Of a stretch of DNA of 64,000 bases, positions 16,985 to 26,063 are shown piece after piece. How positions within the stretch are numbered: the first letter of the stretch is position 1; each line of letters starts with the position of its first letter. The DNA lies in contig JAZDRN010000002.1 in assembly GCA_047501485.1 (NCBI GenBank), positions 1 through 64,000 of the forward strand, given 5' to 3'. The position numbers and the translations under genes are program-made. This stretch comes from Ancrocorticia sp047501485. Lineage in GTDB: Bacteria > Actinomycetota > Actinomycetes > Actinomycetales > Actinomycetaceae. The notes beneath the pieces are model-generated. The model ran no database searches and had not been told where the DNA came from. It worked only from the letters and a program-made list of their open reading frames with translations.

Positions 16985-17174
16985 GAATAGAGATTAGCGC
17001 GTGTCACGGCCGCGCCATAGGGGCGAACCCCAGCTGAAGCGCCCGGCTCGTCCGAGTGCAGTGGTACTCATCGCACCCCAGAAAAGCGAGACGGTTAGAA
17101 AGCCATTCCCATATTTCATAGAATGGACAGGTAATCCTTGGAGTCATCCATATAGCGAGACGAGGAGTTCCTGC

Positions 17175-17468
17175 GTGGGACGTATCATTGTCGAAGTCAT
17201 GCCCAAACCTGAAGTCCTGGATCCGCAGGGAAAGGCTGTACGCGGGGCGCTACCGCGGCAGGGAATCGAGATATTCACCGACGTCCGCCAGGGCAAGCGC
17301 TTCGAGCTGAGCGTGGATGGTCCGGTGACCCCGCAGGCTCTGGAGGATGCGCGTAAGGCCGCCGAGAGCGTGCTCTCCAACCCGATCATCGAGGACGTGG
17401 TGGCCGTCCGGGCCGACGACGCCTCGCAGCGGGATTCCAACGCCGGCAATCCGGAGGACGTGGCGTGA
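17175..17468 (+). CDS. purS: FGAM synthase subunit PurS
   Basis: A 97-residue PurS, the small subunit that links PurQ to PurL in the three-part FGAM synthetase complex. It reads GRIIVEVMPKPEVLDPQGKAV at the N-terminus and ends with VRADDASQRDSNAGN. The start was chosen at GTG 17175: GAGGAG lies 7 nt before it and the family begins here; an upstream ATG at 17001 would add 58 unrelated residues. Its stop overlaps the GTG of purQ by 4 nt (GTGA). Confidence 0.95.
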   Translation: MGRIIVEVMPKPEVLDPQGKAVRGALPRQGIEIFTDVRQGKRFELSVDGPVTPQALEDARKAAESVLSNPIIEDVVAVRADDASQRDSNAGNPEDVA

Positions 17469-18157
17469 AGATCGGGGTGGTGACTTTTCCGGGAACGCTC
17501 GACGACGACGACGCCGCACGCGCCGTCCGCCTAGCGGGCGGCGAGCCCGTTTCCCTCTGGCACGCCTCCGACGACTTGCGCGGGGTCGACGCCGTCGTGC
17601 TCCCGGGCGGATTCTCCTACGGAGACTATCTGCGTTGCGGCGCCATCGCGGCTCTCGCTCCGGTGATGCACTCGGTGGTCGAAGAGGCGGGACGCGGCCT
17701 TCCGGTCTTGGGTATCTGCAACGGGTTCCAGATCCTCTGCGAATCCCATCTGCTGCCCGGCGCCCTTATCCGGAATTCCCAGCAGCGTTTCATCTGTCGC
17801 GAGCAGCAGCTCGCCGTCGAGAACGCGAACACTGCCTGGACCGGTGCCTTCGAGGCAGGGGAGAAGATCCTCATTCCGCTGAAGAACGGGGAGGGTAACT
17901 TCCAGGCCAGTGCGCAGACCATCGCGCAGCTGGAGGCGGAGGGCAGGGTCGTCTTCCGCTATTCGGGAGGCAATCCCAACGGCTCCGTCAACGACATCGC
18001 AGGCATATGCAACGACGCCGGCAACGTGGTGGGCCTTATGCCTCATCCCGAGCATGCGGTGGAACCGGGTTTCGGAACGGTGGGCCGAGCCGGCCCGCGC
18101 ACCGGGACCGATGGCCTGCGTATTTTCGCCAGCGCGCTCCAGGTGCTCGCCGGCTAG
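17465..18157 (+). CDS. purQ: FGAM synthase, glutaminase subunit PurQ
   Basis: A 230-residue class I glutamine amidotransferase that supplies ammonia to PurL for FGAR to FGAM. The nucleophile elbow is VLGICNGFQIL, and the His/Glu partners are in LMPHPEHAVE. GGFSYGDYLRCGAIAA is the usual oxyanion segment. It starts at a GTG overlapping the purS stop, so the two are coupled. Then 141 bp precede purL. Confidence 0.97.
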   Translation: MKIGVVTFPGTLDDDDAARAVRLAGGEPVSLWHASDDLRGVDAVVLPGGFSYGDYLRCGAIAALAPVMHSVVEEAGRGLPVLGICNGFQILCESHLLPGALIRNSQQRFICREQQLAVENANTAWTGAFEAGEKILIPLKNGEGNFQASAQTIAQLEAEGRVVFRYSGGNPNGSVNDIAGICNDAGNVVGLMPHPEHAVEPGFGTVGRAGPRTGTDGLRIFASALQVLAG

Positions 18158-18298
18158 CCGGGGCCGAACTGCCGCATGGCCCACCGAGAAGCATCGGATC
18201 GCTGGGGCGGTCCGGAGTGGGCCCGCAATCGTTTTCGTCGTTAAGATTTCTTGGAACTCGCGGCCAAGCGCCCGCGAAACCACCAGCTAGGAGTAGCG

Positions 18299-20662
18299 AT
18301 GGCTGCCAAGCCTCAACTTGACCAGTCCTATGACACGATCGCCGATGCCGCGGCGACGCCCGATCAGCCGATGCCGTGGGCGGCGCTCGGCCTGAAGGAA
18401 GACGAATACCAGCGTATTCGCGAGCTGCTGGGCCGCCGACCAACCAACGCGGAGCTCGCCATGTACTCGGTGATGTGGTCCGAGCACTGTTCCTACAAGT
18501 CGTCCAAGAAGCATCTGAAAGAACAGTTCGGTGCCAAGACGACCGAGGAGATGCGCGAGCATCTTCTGGTGGGAATGGGCCAGAATGCCGGCGTTGTCGA
18601 TATCGGCGACGGCTGGGCCGTGACCTTCAAGGTGGAATCCCATAATCACCCCAGCTTCGTGGAACCCCATCAGGGTGCGGCCACCGGCGTGGGAGGCATC
18701 GTCCGGGACATCATCGCCATGGGTGCCCGCCCGGTCGCCGTGATGGACCAGCTGCGTTTCGGAGCCGTGGATAACCCGGACACGGCACGAGTGGTGCACG
18801 GCGTGGTGTCCGGAGTTGGTGGTTACGGCAACTGCCTCGGGTTGCCCAACATCGGGGGAGAGACCGAATTCGATCCCTCCTATCAGGGGAATCCCCTGGT
18901 CAACGCCCTGTGCGTGGGTGTGTTGCGGCACGAGGATATTCACCTGGCGAACGCCGAGGGGGTGGGAAACAAGGTGGTTCTCTTCGGGGCACGCACCGGT
19001 GGGGACGGCATCGGCGGTGCCTCCATCCTCGCCTCGGAGACCTTCGAGGAGGGCATGCCCGCCAAGCGGCCCTCCGTGCAGGTGGGCGATCCCTTCATGG
19101 AGAAGGTCCTCATCGAATGCTGCCTGGAGCTCTTCCACGCGGGCGTGGTGGAGGCCATCCAGGATCTGGGTGCCGCGGGTATCTCCTGCGCCACGAGCGA
19201 GCTGGCCGCCAACGGCGGCACCGGTATGCGAGTGGATCTGGAGAATGTGCTGTTGCGCGATCCGACTTTGACGGCCGGGGAGATCCTCATGTCCGAATCG
19301 CAGGAACGCATGATGGCTGTCGTGACACCCGATAAGCTGGCGGAGTTCCTGCAGATCACGGGTAAATGGGAGGTCGAGACCGCGGTCATCGGCGAGGTGA
19401 CGGAGAATCCGCGACTCGTCATCGATCACTTCGGACACCACATCGTCGACGTCGACCCGGCAACCGTGGCCGTGGACAGCCCCGTGTACGACCGCCCCTA
19501 TGAGCGTCCGGAATGGCACTGGGAGATGTCCAGGGACACCTCGCAGCACCTGGAGCGTCCGGGCTCGGTTGCCGAGCTGACCGAGCAGGTCCATCGAGTG
19601 CTCGGCGACGTCAATCAGGTTGGGAAGGGGTGGATCACCGATCAGTATGATCGCTTCGTCCGTGGGAATACCGCGCTCTCGCAGCCGGACGACGCCGGCG
19701 TGATCCGCGTCGATGAGGAGTCCGGACGAGGCGTGGCACTGTCCACCGACGCCAATGGCTGGTACACCAAGCTGGACCCGTACGCGGGAGCGCAGCAGGC
19801 GCTCGCGGAATCCTATCGCAATGTGTGCACCGTGGGGGCGCGGCCCCTGGCGGTCACAGACTGCTTGAACTTCGGCAATCCGGAGGATCCGGATGCGATG
19901 TGGCAGCTCGTCACGGCCATGACGGGCCTCGCCGACGGCTGCAAGGAGATGGGAATACCGGTCACGGGCGGAAACGTCTCCCTATACAACTCCTCCGGCA
20001 CCGTCAAGGGAACTCCCACATCCTCCATCAACCCGACGCCCGTGGTGGGAGTCTTGGGCGTGATGGACGATGTCACCAAGGCGACGCCGTCGGCGTTCCA
20101 GGTGGAGGGTGCCGCTCTGATGCTCCTGGGGGAGACCCGTGACGAACTCGATGGCTCCGCGTGGGCGCGTATCGTGCATGGTCACCTCGGTGGACAGCCT
20201 CCGGCGGTGAATCTGCAGGATGAGATGGCGCTGGGCCGGGTCTTGCTCGCGTTGCACGGAGCGGAGACCGGTGAACTGGGGCGGGTGGTCGAGGCCGCTC
20301 ACGACCTCTCCAACGGCGGGCTCATCCAGGCCGTGGTGGAGATGGCCGTCAATTCGGGTATGGGGGCCGCATTGGACCTGACGAATCTCTGTAACAGGGA
20401 CGGTGTCGATTCCTTCACGGCGCTCTTCTCGGAGTCCCAGGGGCGCGTGCTGCTCGCCGTGCCGGAGGGCTTCCTCGGATTGGTGCACGCCGCGGCGGAA
20501 GCCGAGGGCGTGGCAGCTGTGCGTATCGGCACTGCCGGCGGAGAGCTGCTGACGATCAACCCGGCCGAGACCGCGGGATGGGCCGAGAGCGAGACCATCA
20601 TCCTGGACGTGGAGGAGTTGGCGGCACGTTCCGACCGAACGCTGCGCGAGATCTTCGACTGA
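18299..20662 (+). CDS. purL: FGAM synthase, synthetase subunit PurL (small type)
   Basis: A 787-residue PurL of the short type that works with separate PurS and PurQ. It catalyses the ATP-dependent FGAR to FGAM step. Characteristic pieces are MWSEHCSYKSS, SHNHPSFVEPHQGAATGVGG, GARTGGDGIGGAS and, in the second half, GGNVSLYN. The start at 18299 (MAAKPQLDQ) follows TAGGAG by 6-7 nt; an in-frame ATG at 18251 lacks such a site. Confidence 0.97.
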   Translation: MAAKPQLDQSYDTIADAAATPDQPMPWAALGLKEDEYQRIRELLGRRPTNAELAMYSVMWSEHCSYKSSKKHLKEQFGAKTTEEMREHLLVGMGQNAGVVDIGDGWAVTFKVESHNHPSFVEPHQGAATGVGGIVRDIIAMGARPVAVMDQLRFGAVDNPDTARVVHGVVSGVGGYGNCLGLPNIGGETEFDPSYQGNPLVNALCVGVLRHEDIHLANAEGVGNKVVLFGARTGGDGIGGASILASETFEEGMPAKRPSVQVGDPFMEKVLIECCLELFHAGVVEAIQDLGAAGISCATSELAANGGTGMRVDLENVLLRDPTLTAGEILMSESQERMMAVVTPDKLAEFLQITGKWEVETAVIGEVTENPRLVIDHFGHHIVDVDPATVAVDSPVYDRPYERPEWHWEMSRDTSQHLERPGSVAELTEQVHRVLGDVNQVGKGWITDQYDRFVRGNTALSQPDDAGVIRVDEESGRGVALSTDANGWYTKLDPYAGAQQALAESYRNVCTVGARPLAVTDCLNFGNPEDPDAMWQLVTAMTGLADGCKEMGIPVTGGNVSLYNSSGTVKGTPTSSINPTPVVGVLGVMDDVTKATPSAFQVEGAALMLLGETRDELDGSAWARIVHGHLGGQPPAVNLQDEMALGRVLLALHGAETGELGRVVEAAHDLSNGGLIQAVVEMAVNSGMGAALDLTNLCNRDGVDSFTALFSESQGRVLLAVPEGFLGLVHAAAEAEGVAAVRIGTAGGELLTINPAETAGWAESETIILDVEELAARSDRTLREIFD

Positions 20663-21041
20663 CGGGTCCTCGGCTGACGCGTTGTCGCCCGGATGCCGGG
20701 CCTGGCTCGGGGCGGCTCGCGTGTCCGAGGGCCGCCGCAGGGGAGTGATTTCGAGATGGTGGGGCACTGGCAGACCGCGCGGCTGTGATGGATCCGACAG
20801 GATGGAACCGTTCCAGAACGCGTGCCCGGGAGGTGGCGGGAAAGTGGACACCTCTGTCTCAGAATATGAAAACTCGGTTGGTCGACCGTGGTCCAACCGG
20901 GGCAATTCTTGGCTTGACCGCTGGATTTTTGTGTTCCCATGGTGGACAAGCTGTTACGTTGAGTTTCGTCTCAGGTAGAAACAGAGCCGAAATATGGGGG
21001 AAATATAAAGCCTCCGAAGGTATTGGTTAAGGGAGTTATCC
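20663..21041. other. gdhA upstream region, no gene
   Basis: No coding content is seen in these 379 bp. There is an inverted repeat GGTTGG-N11-CCAACC centred at about 20888, enclosing the palindrome GGTCGACC. It may be an operator for gdhA. A TTGACC hexamer at 20914-20919 has no good -10 partner. Confidence 0.4.
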
Positions 21042-22379
21042 ATGGATCAGCGACTAGAACGCATTTACGAGACCGTCGTCTCACGCAATCCTGTGGAGCC
21101 CGAATTCCACCAAGCCATCCACGAGGTGATCGAGTCTCTGGAGCGGGTGATCGTATCGCGGCCCGAATACACGGACCTGTCCGTGCTCGAGCGGATCGTG
21201 GAGCCGGAGCGGCAGATCATCTTCCGCGTGCCGTGGGTCGACGACAAGGGTCGCGTACGCGTCAATCGCGGTTTCCGAGTGGAGTTCAACTCGGCGCTCG
21301 GCCCGTACAAGGGCGGCCTGCGGTTCCATCCCTCGGTCAATCTCGGCATCATCAAGTTCCTCGGTTTCGAGCAGATCTTCAAGAACGCCCTGACCGGGCA
21401 GCAGATCGGCGGCGGAAAGGGCGGTTCCGACTTCGATCCGCATGGAAAGTCCGACATGGAGGTCATGCGATTCTGTCAGTCCTTCATGACCGAGCTGCAT
21501 CGCCACATCGGCCCGAGCACCGACGTTCCCGCGGGCGATATCGGTGTGGGAGGCCGCGAGATCGGCTACCTGTTCGGCCAGTACAAGCGCATCACCAACC
21601 GGTTCGACGCCGGCGTGCTCACCGGGAAGTCCCTGCGTTGGGGAGGGTCCCTCGCCCGCACAGAGGCCACCGGCTACGGCACCGTGCGTTTCGCCCAGTC
21701 CATGCTCGAGACCAAGGGAGAGTCACTGGACGGCAAGACCGTTCTGGTCTCCGGTTCCGGAAACGTGGCGATCTACGCCATCGAGCGCGCGCAGAGCCTG
21801 GGCGCCAATGTCGTCTCCATCTCCGACTCCTCCGGTGCGGTCTACGATCCCGCGGGAATCGATCTTGAGCTGCTGCGCGACGTCAAGGAGGTGCAGCGCG
21901 GACGAGTCTCCGACTACGTCGCACGCCGCCCGGGCGCTCAGTTCCGCTCCGGCAAGAAGGTGTGGGGCATCGAGGCGGACGTCGCCCTGCCCTGTGCCAC
22001 CCAGAACGAGATCACCAGCGACGACGCCCGCAAGCTGGCCAAGAACAAGATCCAGCTGGTTGCCGAGGGTGCGAACATGCCCTCGAGCACCGAGGCCGTG
22101 GATGTCTACAAGACCGCGAACATCATGTTCGGTCCCGGCAAGGCGGCCAACGCAGGCGGTGTGGCAACCTCCGCGTTGGAGATGCAGCAGAACGATGTGC
22201 GCCAGCAGTGGGACTTCGAGAAGGTGGCCTCCAAGCTGGATGAGATCATGATCGACATCCACGACACCTGCCTTGAGACCGCCGAGGAATTCGGTGCTCC
22301 GGGAGACTACGTGCTCGGCGCCAACGCCGCAGGCTTCCGTTTGGTAGCCGATGCTATGTTGGAGCAAGGAATTTGCTGA
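21042..22379 (+). CDS. gdhA: NADP-type glutamate dehydrogenase
   Basis: A 445-residue hexameric-type glutamate dehydrogenase (2-oxoglutarate + NH4+ + NAD(P)H to glutamate). Family blocks are KGGLRFHPSVNLGIIKFLGFEQ, the catalytic-lysine loop GGGKGGSDFDPHGKSD, PAGDIGVGGREIGYLFGQYK, and a Rossmann VSGSGNVAIYAIE. The size and the KGGSDFDPKGKSD-like loop are those of the biosynthetic NADPH enzymes. GGGAGTT precedes the ATG by 5-6 nt. It is single, ended by the hairpin at 22400. Glutamate/glutamine supply connects it to the purine genes around it. Confidence 0.95.
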   Translation: MDQRLERIYETVVSRNPVEPEFHQAIHEVIESLERVIVSRPEYTDLSVLERIVEPERQIIFRVPWVDDKGRVRVNRGFRVEFNSALGPYKGGLRFHPSVNLGIIKFLGFEQIFKNALTGQQIGGGKGGSDFDPHGKSDMEVMRFCQSFMTELHRHIGPSTDVPAGDIGVGGREIGYLFGQYKRITNRFDAGVLTGKSLRWGGSLARTEATGYGTVRFAQSMLETKGESLDGKTVLVSGSGNVAIYAIERAQSLGANVVSISDSSGAVYDPAGIDLELLRDVKEVQRGRVSDYVARRPGAQFRSGKKVWGIEADVALPCATQNEITSDDARKLAKNKIQLVAEGANMPSSTEAVDVYKTANIMFGPGKAANAGGVATSALEMQQNDVRQQWDFEKVASKLDEIMIDIHDTCLETAEEFGAPGDYVLGANAAGFRLVADAMLEQGIC

Positions 22380-22399
22380 TTAGCTAGGTAATAGCGTGG

Positions 22400-22440
22400 A
22401 ACAGGGCGAATGTGATCTCATGACACATTCGCCCTGTTTT
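22400..22440 (+). terminator. gdhA terminator
   Basis: AACAGGGCGAATGTG (22400-22414) pairs perfectly with CACATTCGCCCTGTT (22424-22438) across a 9-nt loop and is followed by TT. It is a strong intrinsic terminator, 20 nt after the stop. Confidence 0.9.
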
Positions 22441-22508
22441 GGTGTGGCGTACGCGACGTTTGACGGATAGTCTGAGTCCGTCCGTATCCTCTGACAAAAG
22501 GAACAAAA

Positions 22509-25373
22509 ATGTCCGACGCAAGACGCCATCGACGGCGTTCAGTCGGAGCCGGTGCAGCGTTCACGCTCGCTGCAACCGGCTTCGTTGCTCTTCCGGCGGG
22601 CGCGGTTACCAATGATGACGGCACCGTCACCATTGATATCGCCGCCATCTCCGATTTCCACGGCCACATTGAAAACGCTCCTCAGCTCGACAACATGATC
22701 AAGGAGGTCGAGGCTGCCAACCCCGGTGACACCATCTTCGCCGCCAACGGCGACCTCGTCGGAGGCTCTGCCTTCATCTCCGCAATCGATCAGGACAATC
22801 CAACGATGGAGATCCTGGACGCGATGGGGCTCCAGGTCTCCTCTGTAGGCAACCACGAATACGACAAGGGATACGACGACCTCGTCAATCGCATCGCGCA
22901 GCAGGTCAGCTGGCCGTACCTTGTCTCGAACGTCACCCCGGCCGATCCTCCTCTCGCTCCCTACTCCGTGGTGACCACCGAATCCGACGTGACGGTCGCC
23001 TTCGTAGGCGCCGTCACCGATGAGCTGCCCACGCTGGTATCGCCGGACGGCATCGCGGGCCTGACCATCGATGATCCCATCGCCACCGTCGACGCCCAGG
23101 CCGCCCTTCTCAAGGACGGCGACCCGTCCAACGGAGAGGCTGACATCGTCGTCGCCCTCATTCATGAAACGGCCGGAATCTCGAAGAATGTAGGCGGCGA
23201 TATCGACGCCGTCGTCGCCGGCCACACGCATCATGAAGTCGACGAGACCACCGCGTCCGGTGCTCCCGTCATCGAGCCCGGAGATTTCGGTACGGCCTAC
23301 GGCCACTTCAAGCTGACGTACAACAAGGAACTGGGCGAGGTCGTTGCCAGCGAGGCCGACGTCGTCACCGTGCCCACCATGTACTGCGCGGACGATCCGG
23401 CTTGGACCCTCGAGGACGAGACCAAGCGCCCCACGCCCGGCCAGCTCGTCACCAACGACGTCGTCTGCCCGTTGCTGAAGGACGCGCAGGATAAGGCGGC
23501 CGTGCTCGGGGCAGAGCCCGTGGGCACCATCGTGGGCGGCGCGGATACGGGAACCAACAACGGTTCCGATCTCGGCGCGAACCGCGGCACTGAGATGACC
23601 GGCGGCAACATGATCGCCCAGGCCTTCTACCAGTACTCGCAGTCCATGTCCCGGCCCGCCGACTTCGGCATCATGAATCCGGGAGGTGTCCGCGCGGCGA
23701 TCGATCCGAACCGCGACGGCACCATCACCTATCAGGAATCCTTCACCGCTCAGCCCTTCGGCAACGACTACGGCATCGTGGATATCTCCGCGGCTCAGGT
23801 CTACACCATGCTCGAGCAGCAGTGGGCGGACGCGAGCACGCAGACGTCGCGCCCGATGCTGCAGCTGGGCATCTCGGATTCGCTGACCTACACCTACCAG
23901 GTCGACGCTCCGTTCGGCAGCCACATCAAGCAGGTCTTCCTCGACGGCGAGCTGCTCGATCGCAATGACACCGAGACCCTGTACACAGTTGCCTCCAACT
24001 CGTTCCTCCTGGCCGGCGGCGATGGATTCAACGTGTTCAAGGACGGCGTCAACTACCTGGCCACGGGCATCATCGACAACGACGTGTTCAACGACTTCCT
24101 CGGAGCCAATCCGGGCTACGTCGTCGACTACGCCCAGCGCAACATCGCCATCACCGGTGAGGACGCGATCTACCCCGGCTACGACGCGACCATCGATCTG
24201 GCCTCGCTGTCCATGACCTACGCTACCGAGCAGCAGCCGCTGCCCACCACCGTCGAACTCCTGCTCGACGGCACGAAGGTGGGCGAGGCCGCCATCGATA
24301 ACACGGTGACCCCGAACCTCAACCACACCGGAAAGGCATCCGTCACCTTCGCGGTCCCCGCGGAGACCACCCTGGGCGATCACGAGCTGACCATCGTCGC
24401 AGGCCCGACCGAGATGACCATCCCGGTCTCCGCCACCGAGGCCGTGGAAGCCACCCCCGTCGCTCCGTCCATCGCGGAGAACGTGGTGACGATTCCCGAG
24501 GTCGAGGGCGTCGTGTACACGGTTGACGGCCAGGCCGTCACCGGAACCATCGCGCTGACCGCAGAGAACCCGACGGTCGAGATCGTCGCCCGTGCCGATG
24601 CCGGCTACGTGCTGACACCGGATTCGGAGACCGCGTGGACCTTCGCGTTCGACGACGGCAAGGCATCCCCGGTGGAAGGCAGCTCCGGCAACGTCTTCTT
24701 CGGTAAGAGCTGGTCCTCCTCCCTCACCAACTTCGTGATGACCGTTGACGACGCGGAGCAGTTCCTGGTCGGCGATTTCAATGGAGACGGTGTTGATACG
24801 CTCGTGCTGCGCACCGGCAACTCCTACACCTTCCTCGATCGCAACCGCGTCGGCACCACATCCACCACCCTGGAGCTGGGACCGGTTGACGGCCTGCCCG
24901 TCGTCGGCGATTTCGACGGAGATGGATTCGACGATCTGGCCATCCGCGACGCGAAGTCGAACGCCTTCTCCATCTACTCCAATGACGAGGGCAACCTGGC
25001 CACCGAAGCCACGGCGACGGTGCGTTACGGCCGCACGGACGATGTGCCGGTGGCCGGTGACTGGAACGGCGATACGAAGGACACCCTGGGAGTGCGGCGG
25101 GCAAATGCCTTCCACCTGCGCAACACCCTGACCGGTGGCGGGGCCGACGTGGCCTTCACCTACGGCAGGTCCGGCGACGTCGCCGTCGTGGGCGACTTCA
25201 ACGGCGACAAGAAGGACACCATCGCGATCGTTCGGGGGAACGTCTTCCATCTGCGCAACACCCTCGGTGGTGGCTACGCGGACAAGGCGTTGAGCTTCGG
25301 ACGCGTGCAGGACATCCAGATCGCGGGCGACTGGTTCGGTCAGGGTACCGACACCGCCGCAGTCATCCGCTGA
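22509..25373 (+). CDS. Secreted 5'-nucleotidase with C-terminal FG-GAP/VCBS-like repeats
   Basis: A 954-residue exported phosphohydrolase. A Sec signal (about 1-32, RRHRRRS then an Ala-rich core) precedes a calcineurin-type metallophosphatase domain (about 38-275) with ISDFHGHI, NGDLVGGS, GNHEYDKGYDD and AGHTHHE. A 5'-nucleotidase C-terminal domain follows (about 330-530; MNPGGVRA, YTVASNSFLLAGGDGF). Next come one or two Ig-like stretches (about 560-720) and ~210 residues of repeats with GDFNGDGVD, GDFDGDGFDD, GDWNGDTKD and GDFNGDKKD, calcium-binding-like as in FG-GAP/VCBS propellers. No LPXTG anchor. It would release nucleosides from external nucleotides, which fits a purine salvage setting. 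Confidence 0.93.
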   Translation: MSDARRHRRRSVGAGAAFTLAATGFVALPAGAVTNDDGTVTIDIAAISDFHGHIENAPQLDNMIKEVEAANPGDTIFAANGDLVGGSAFISAIDQDNPTMEILDAMGLQVSSVGNHEYDKGYDDLVNRIAQQVSWPYLVSNVTPADPPLAPYSVVTTESDVTVAFVGAVTDELPTLVSPDGIAGLTIDDPIATVDAQAALLKDGDPSNGEADIVVALIHETAGISKNVGGDIDAVVAGHTHHEVDETTASGAPVIEPGDFGTAYGHFKLTYNKELGEVVASEADVVTVPTMYCADDPAWTLEDETKRPTPGQLVTNDVVCPLLKDAQDKAAVLGAEPVGTIVGGADTGTNNGSDLGANRGTEMTGGNMIAQAFYQYSQSMSRPADFGIMNPGGVRAAIDPNRDGTITYQESFTAQPFGNDYGIVDISAAQVYTMLEQQWADASTQTSRPMLQLGISDSLTYTYQVDAPFGSHIKQVFLDGELLDRNDTETLYTVASNSFLLAGGDGFNVFKDGVNYLATGIIDNDVFNDFLGANPGYVVDYAQRNIAITGEDAIYPGYDATIDLASLSMTYATEQQPLPTTVELLLDGTKVGEAAIDNTVTPNLNHTGKASVTFAVPAETTLGDHELTIVAGPTEMTIPVSATEAVEATPVAPSIAENVVTIPEVEGVVYTVDGQAVTGTIALTAENPTVEIVARADAGYVLTPDSETAWTFAFDDGKASPVEGSSGNVFFGKSWSSSLTNFVMTVDDAEQFLVGDFNGDGVDTLVLRTGNSYTFLDRNRVGTTSTTLELGPVDGLPVVGDFDGDGFDDLAIRDAKSNAFSIYSNDEGNLATEATATVRYGRTDDVPVAGDWNGDTKDTLGVRRANAFHLRNTLTGGGADVAFTYGRSGDVAVVGDFNGDKKDTIAIVRGNVFHLRNTLGGGYADKALSFGRVQDIQIAGDWFGQGTDTAAVIR

Positions 25374-25416
25374 TCGGACGTACATAGCCATCCATCGTGG
25401 ATGGTGACGAACAGCA

Positions 25417-25453
25417 AGGTGGGACCCGGGGGATCTTCGGGTCCCACCTTCTT
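25417..25453 (+). terminator. 5'-nucleotidase terminator
   Basis: AAGGTGGGACCCG pairs with CGGGTCCCACCTT across a 9-nt loop and is followed by CTTTT. Its position rules out the ATG at 25397 as the start of the next gene. Confidence 0.9.
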
Positions 25454-25534
25454 TTCCGCCCAGCCCCGGCCCCTCCGGTTGCCTCCCGTCGTCCTCGTTG
25501 CCCCCTGCGCCTTCCTCTGGCGTACCCTTGGCCT

Positions 25535-25933
25535 GTGGCACGAAGGATCGCGGTTGAAGAAGGCATGGCACTACTGGGGCAGCTGGTGGGGGATTCACCG
25601 GACTCCCCGCACACCCTGACATCGGCGCAGTCCCGCAAAGCCGCCCGCTTCTGCCTGGAGGAGATCGCCGAGCGCCACCCCGGCCGGAGTGTGGAACTCC
25701 GTGTCCCCTACGCGGGGGCGGTACAGGTTATCGAGGGTCCGCGGCACCGGCGTGGTACTCCGCCCAACGTGGTGGAGATGGACGCGCCCACCTGGCTGGC
25801 GCTTTGCGTCGGGACGATGGACTGGGACGATGCGCTCGAGCAGGGCCGCGTCTCCGCATCGGGAATTCGGGCGGATCTCGCCGAGTACTTTCCGCTCTTC
25901 TCCCGTCACACCCTGCTCCGCTGGAAACGGTGA
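25535..25933 (+). CDS. SCP2-like (sterol carrier) family protein
   Basis: A 132-residue cytoplasmic protein resembling the short actinobacterial 'sterol carrier family' proteins encoded just before purF. It contains SVELRVPYAGAVQVIEG and VVEMDAPTWLALCVGTMDWDDALEQGRVSASG, the typical SCP2-type end where a hydrophobic ligand would bind. I chose the GTG at 25535 because the ORF upstream of it runs through the terminator at 25417. A TACCCT -10 box lies 6 nt before this GTG, so the mRNA is probably leaderless. Ligand unknown. Confidence 0.75.
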   Translation: MARRIAVEEGMALLGQLVGDSPDSPHTLTSAQSRKAARFCLEEIAERHPGRSVELRVPYAGAVQVIEGPRHRRGTPPNVVEMDAPTWLALCVGTMDWDDALEQGRVSASGIRADLAEYFPLFSRHTLLRWKR

Positions 25934-26063
25934 TCCCACTTTAGGCGAGCCCCTGAGCAGGGGGTGAGCTTCGGCGCATCTGCGACGTGCCGCTGGCGGC
26001 CAGCAGCGGCCTGCCAGCGCCAAGCCGCCGTGAATATCCACGATATGGACCACGGGCTCCCCA

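Noticed and set aside
22539..25622. 1027-codon minus-strand ORF opposite the 5'-nucleotidase
   Set aside because: A shadow frame caused by high G+C codons. It has no recognisable domain, while the + strand protein has complete catalytic motifs.
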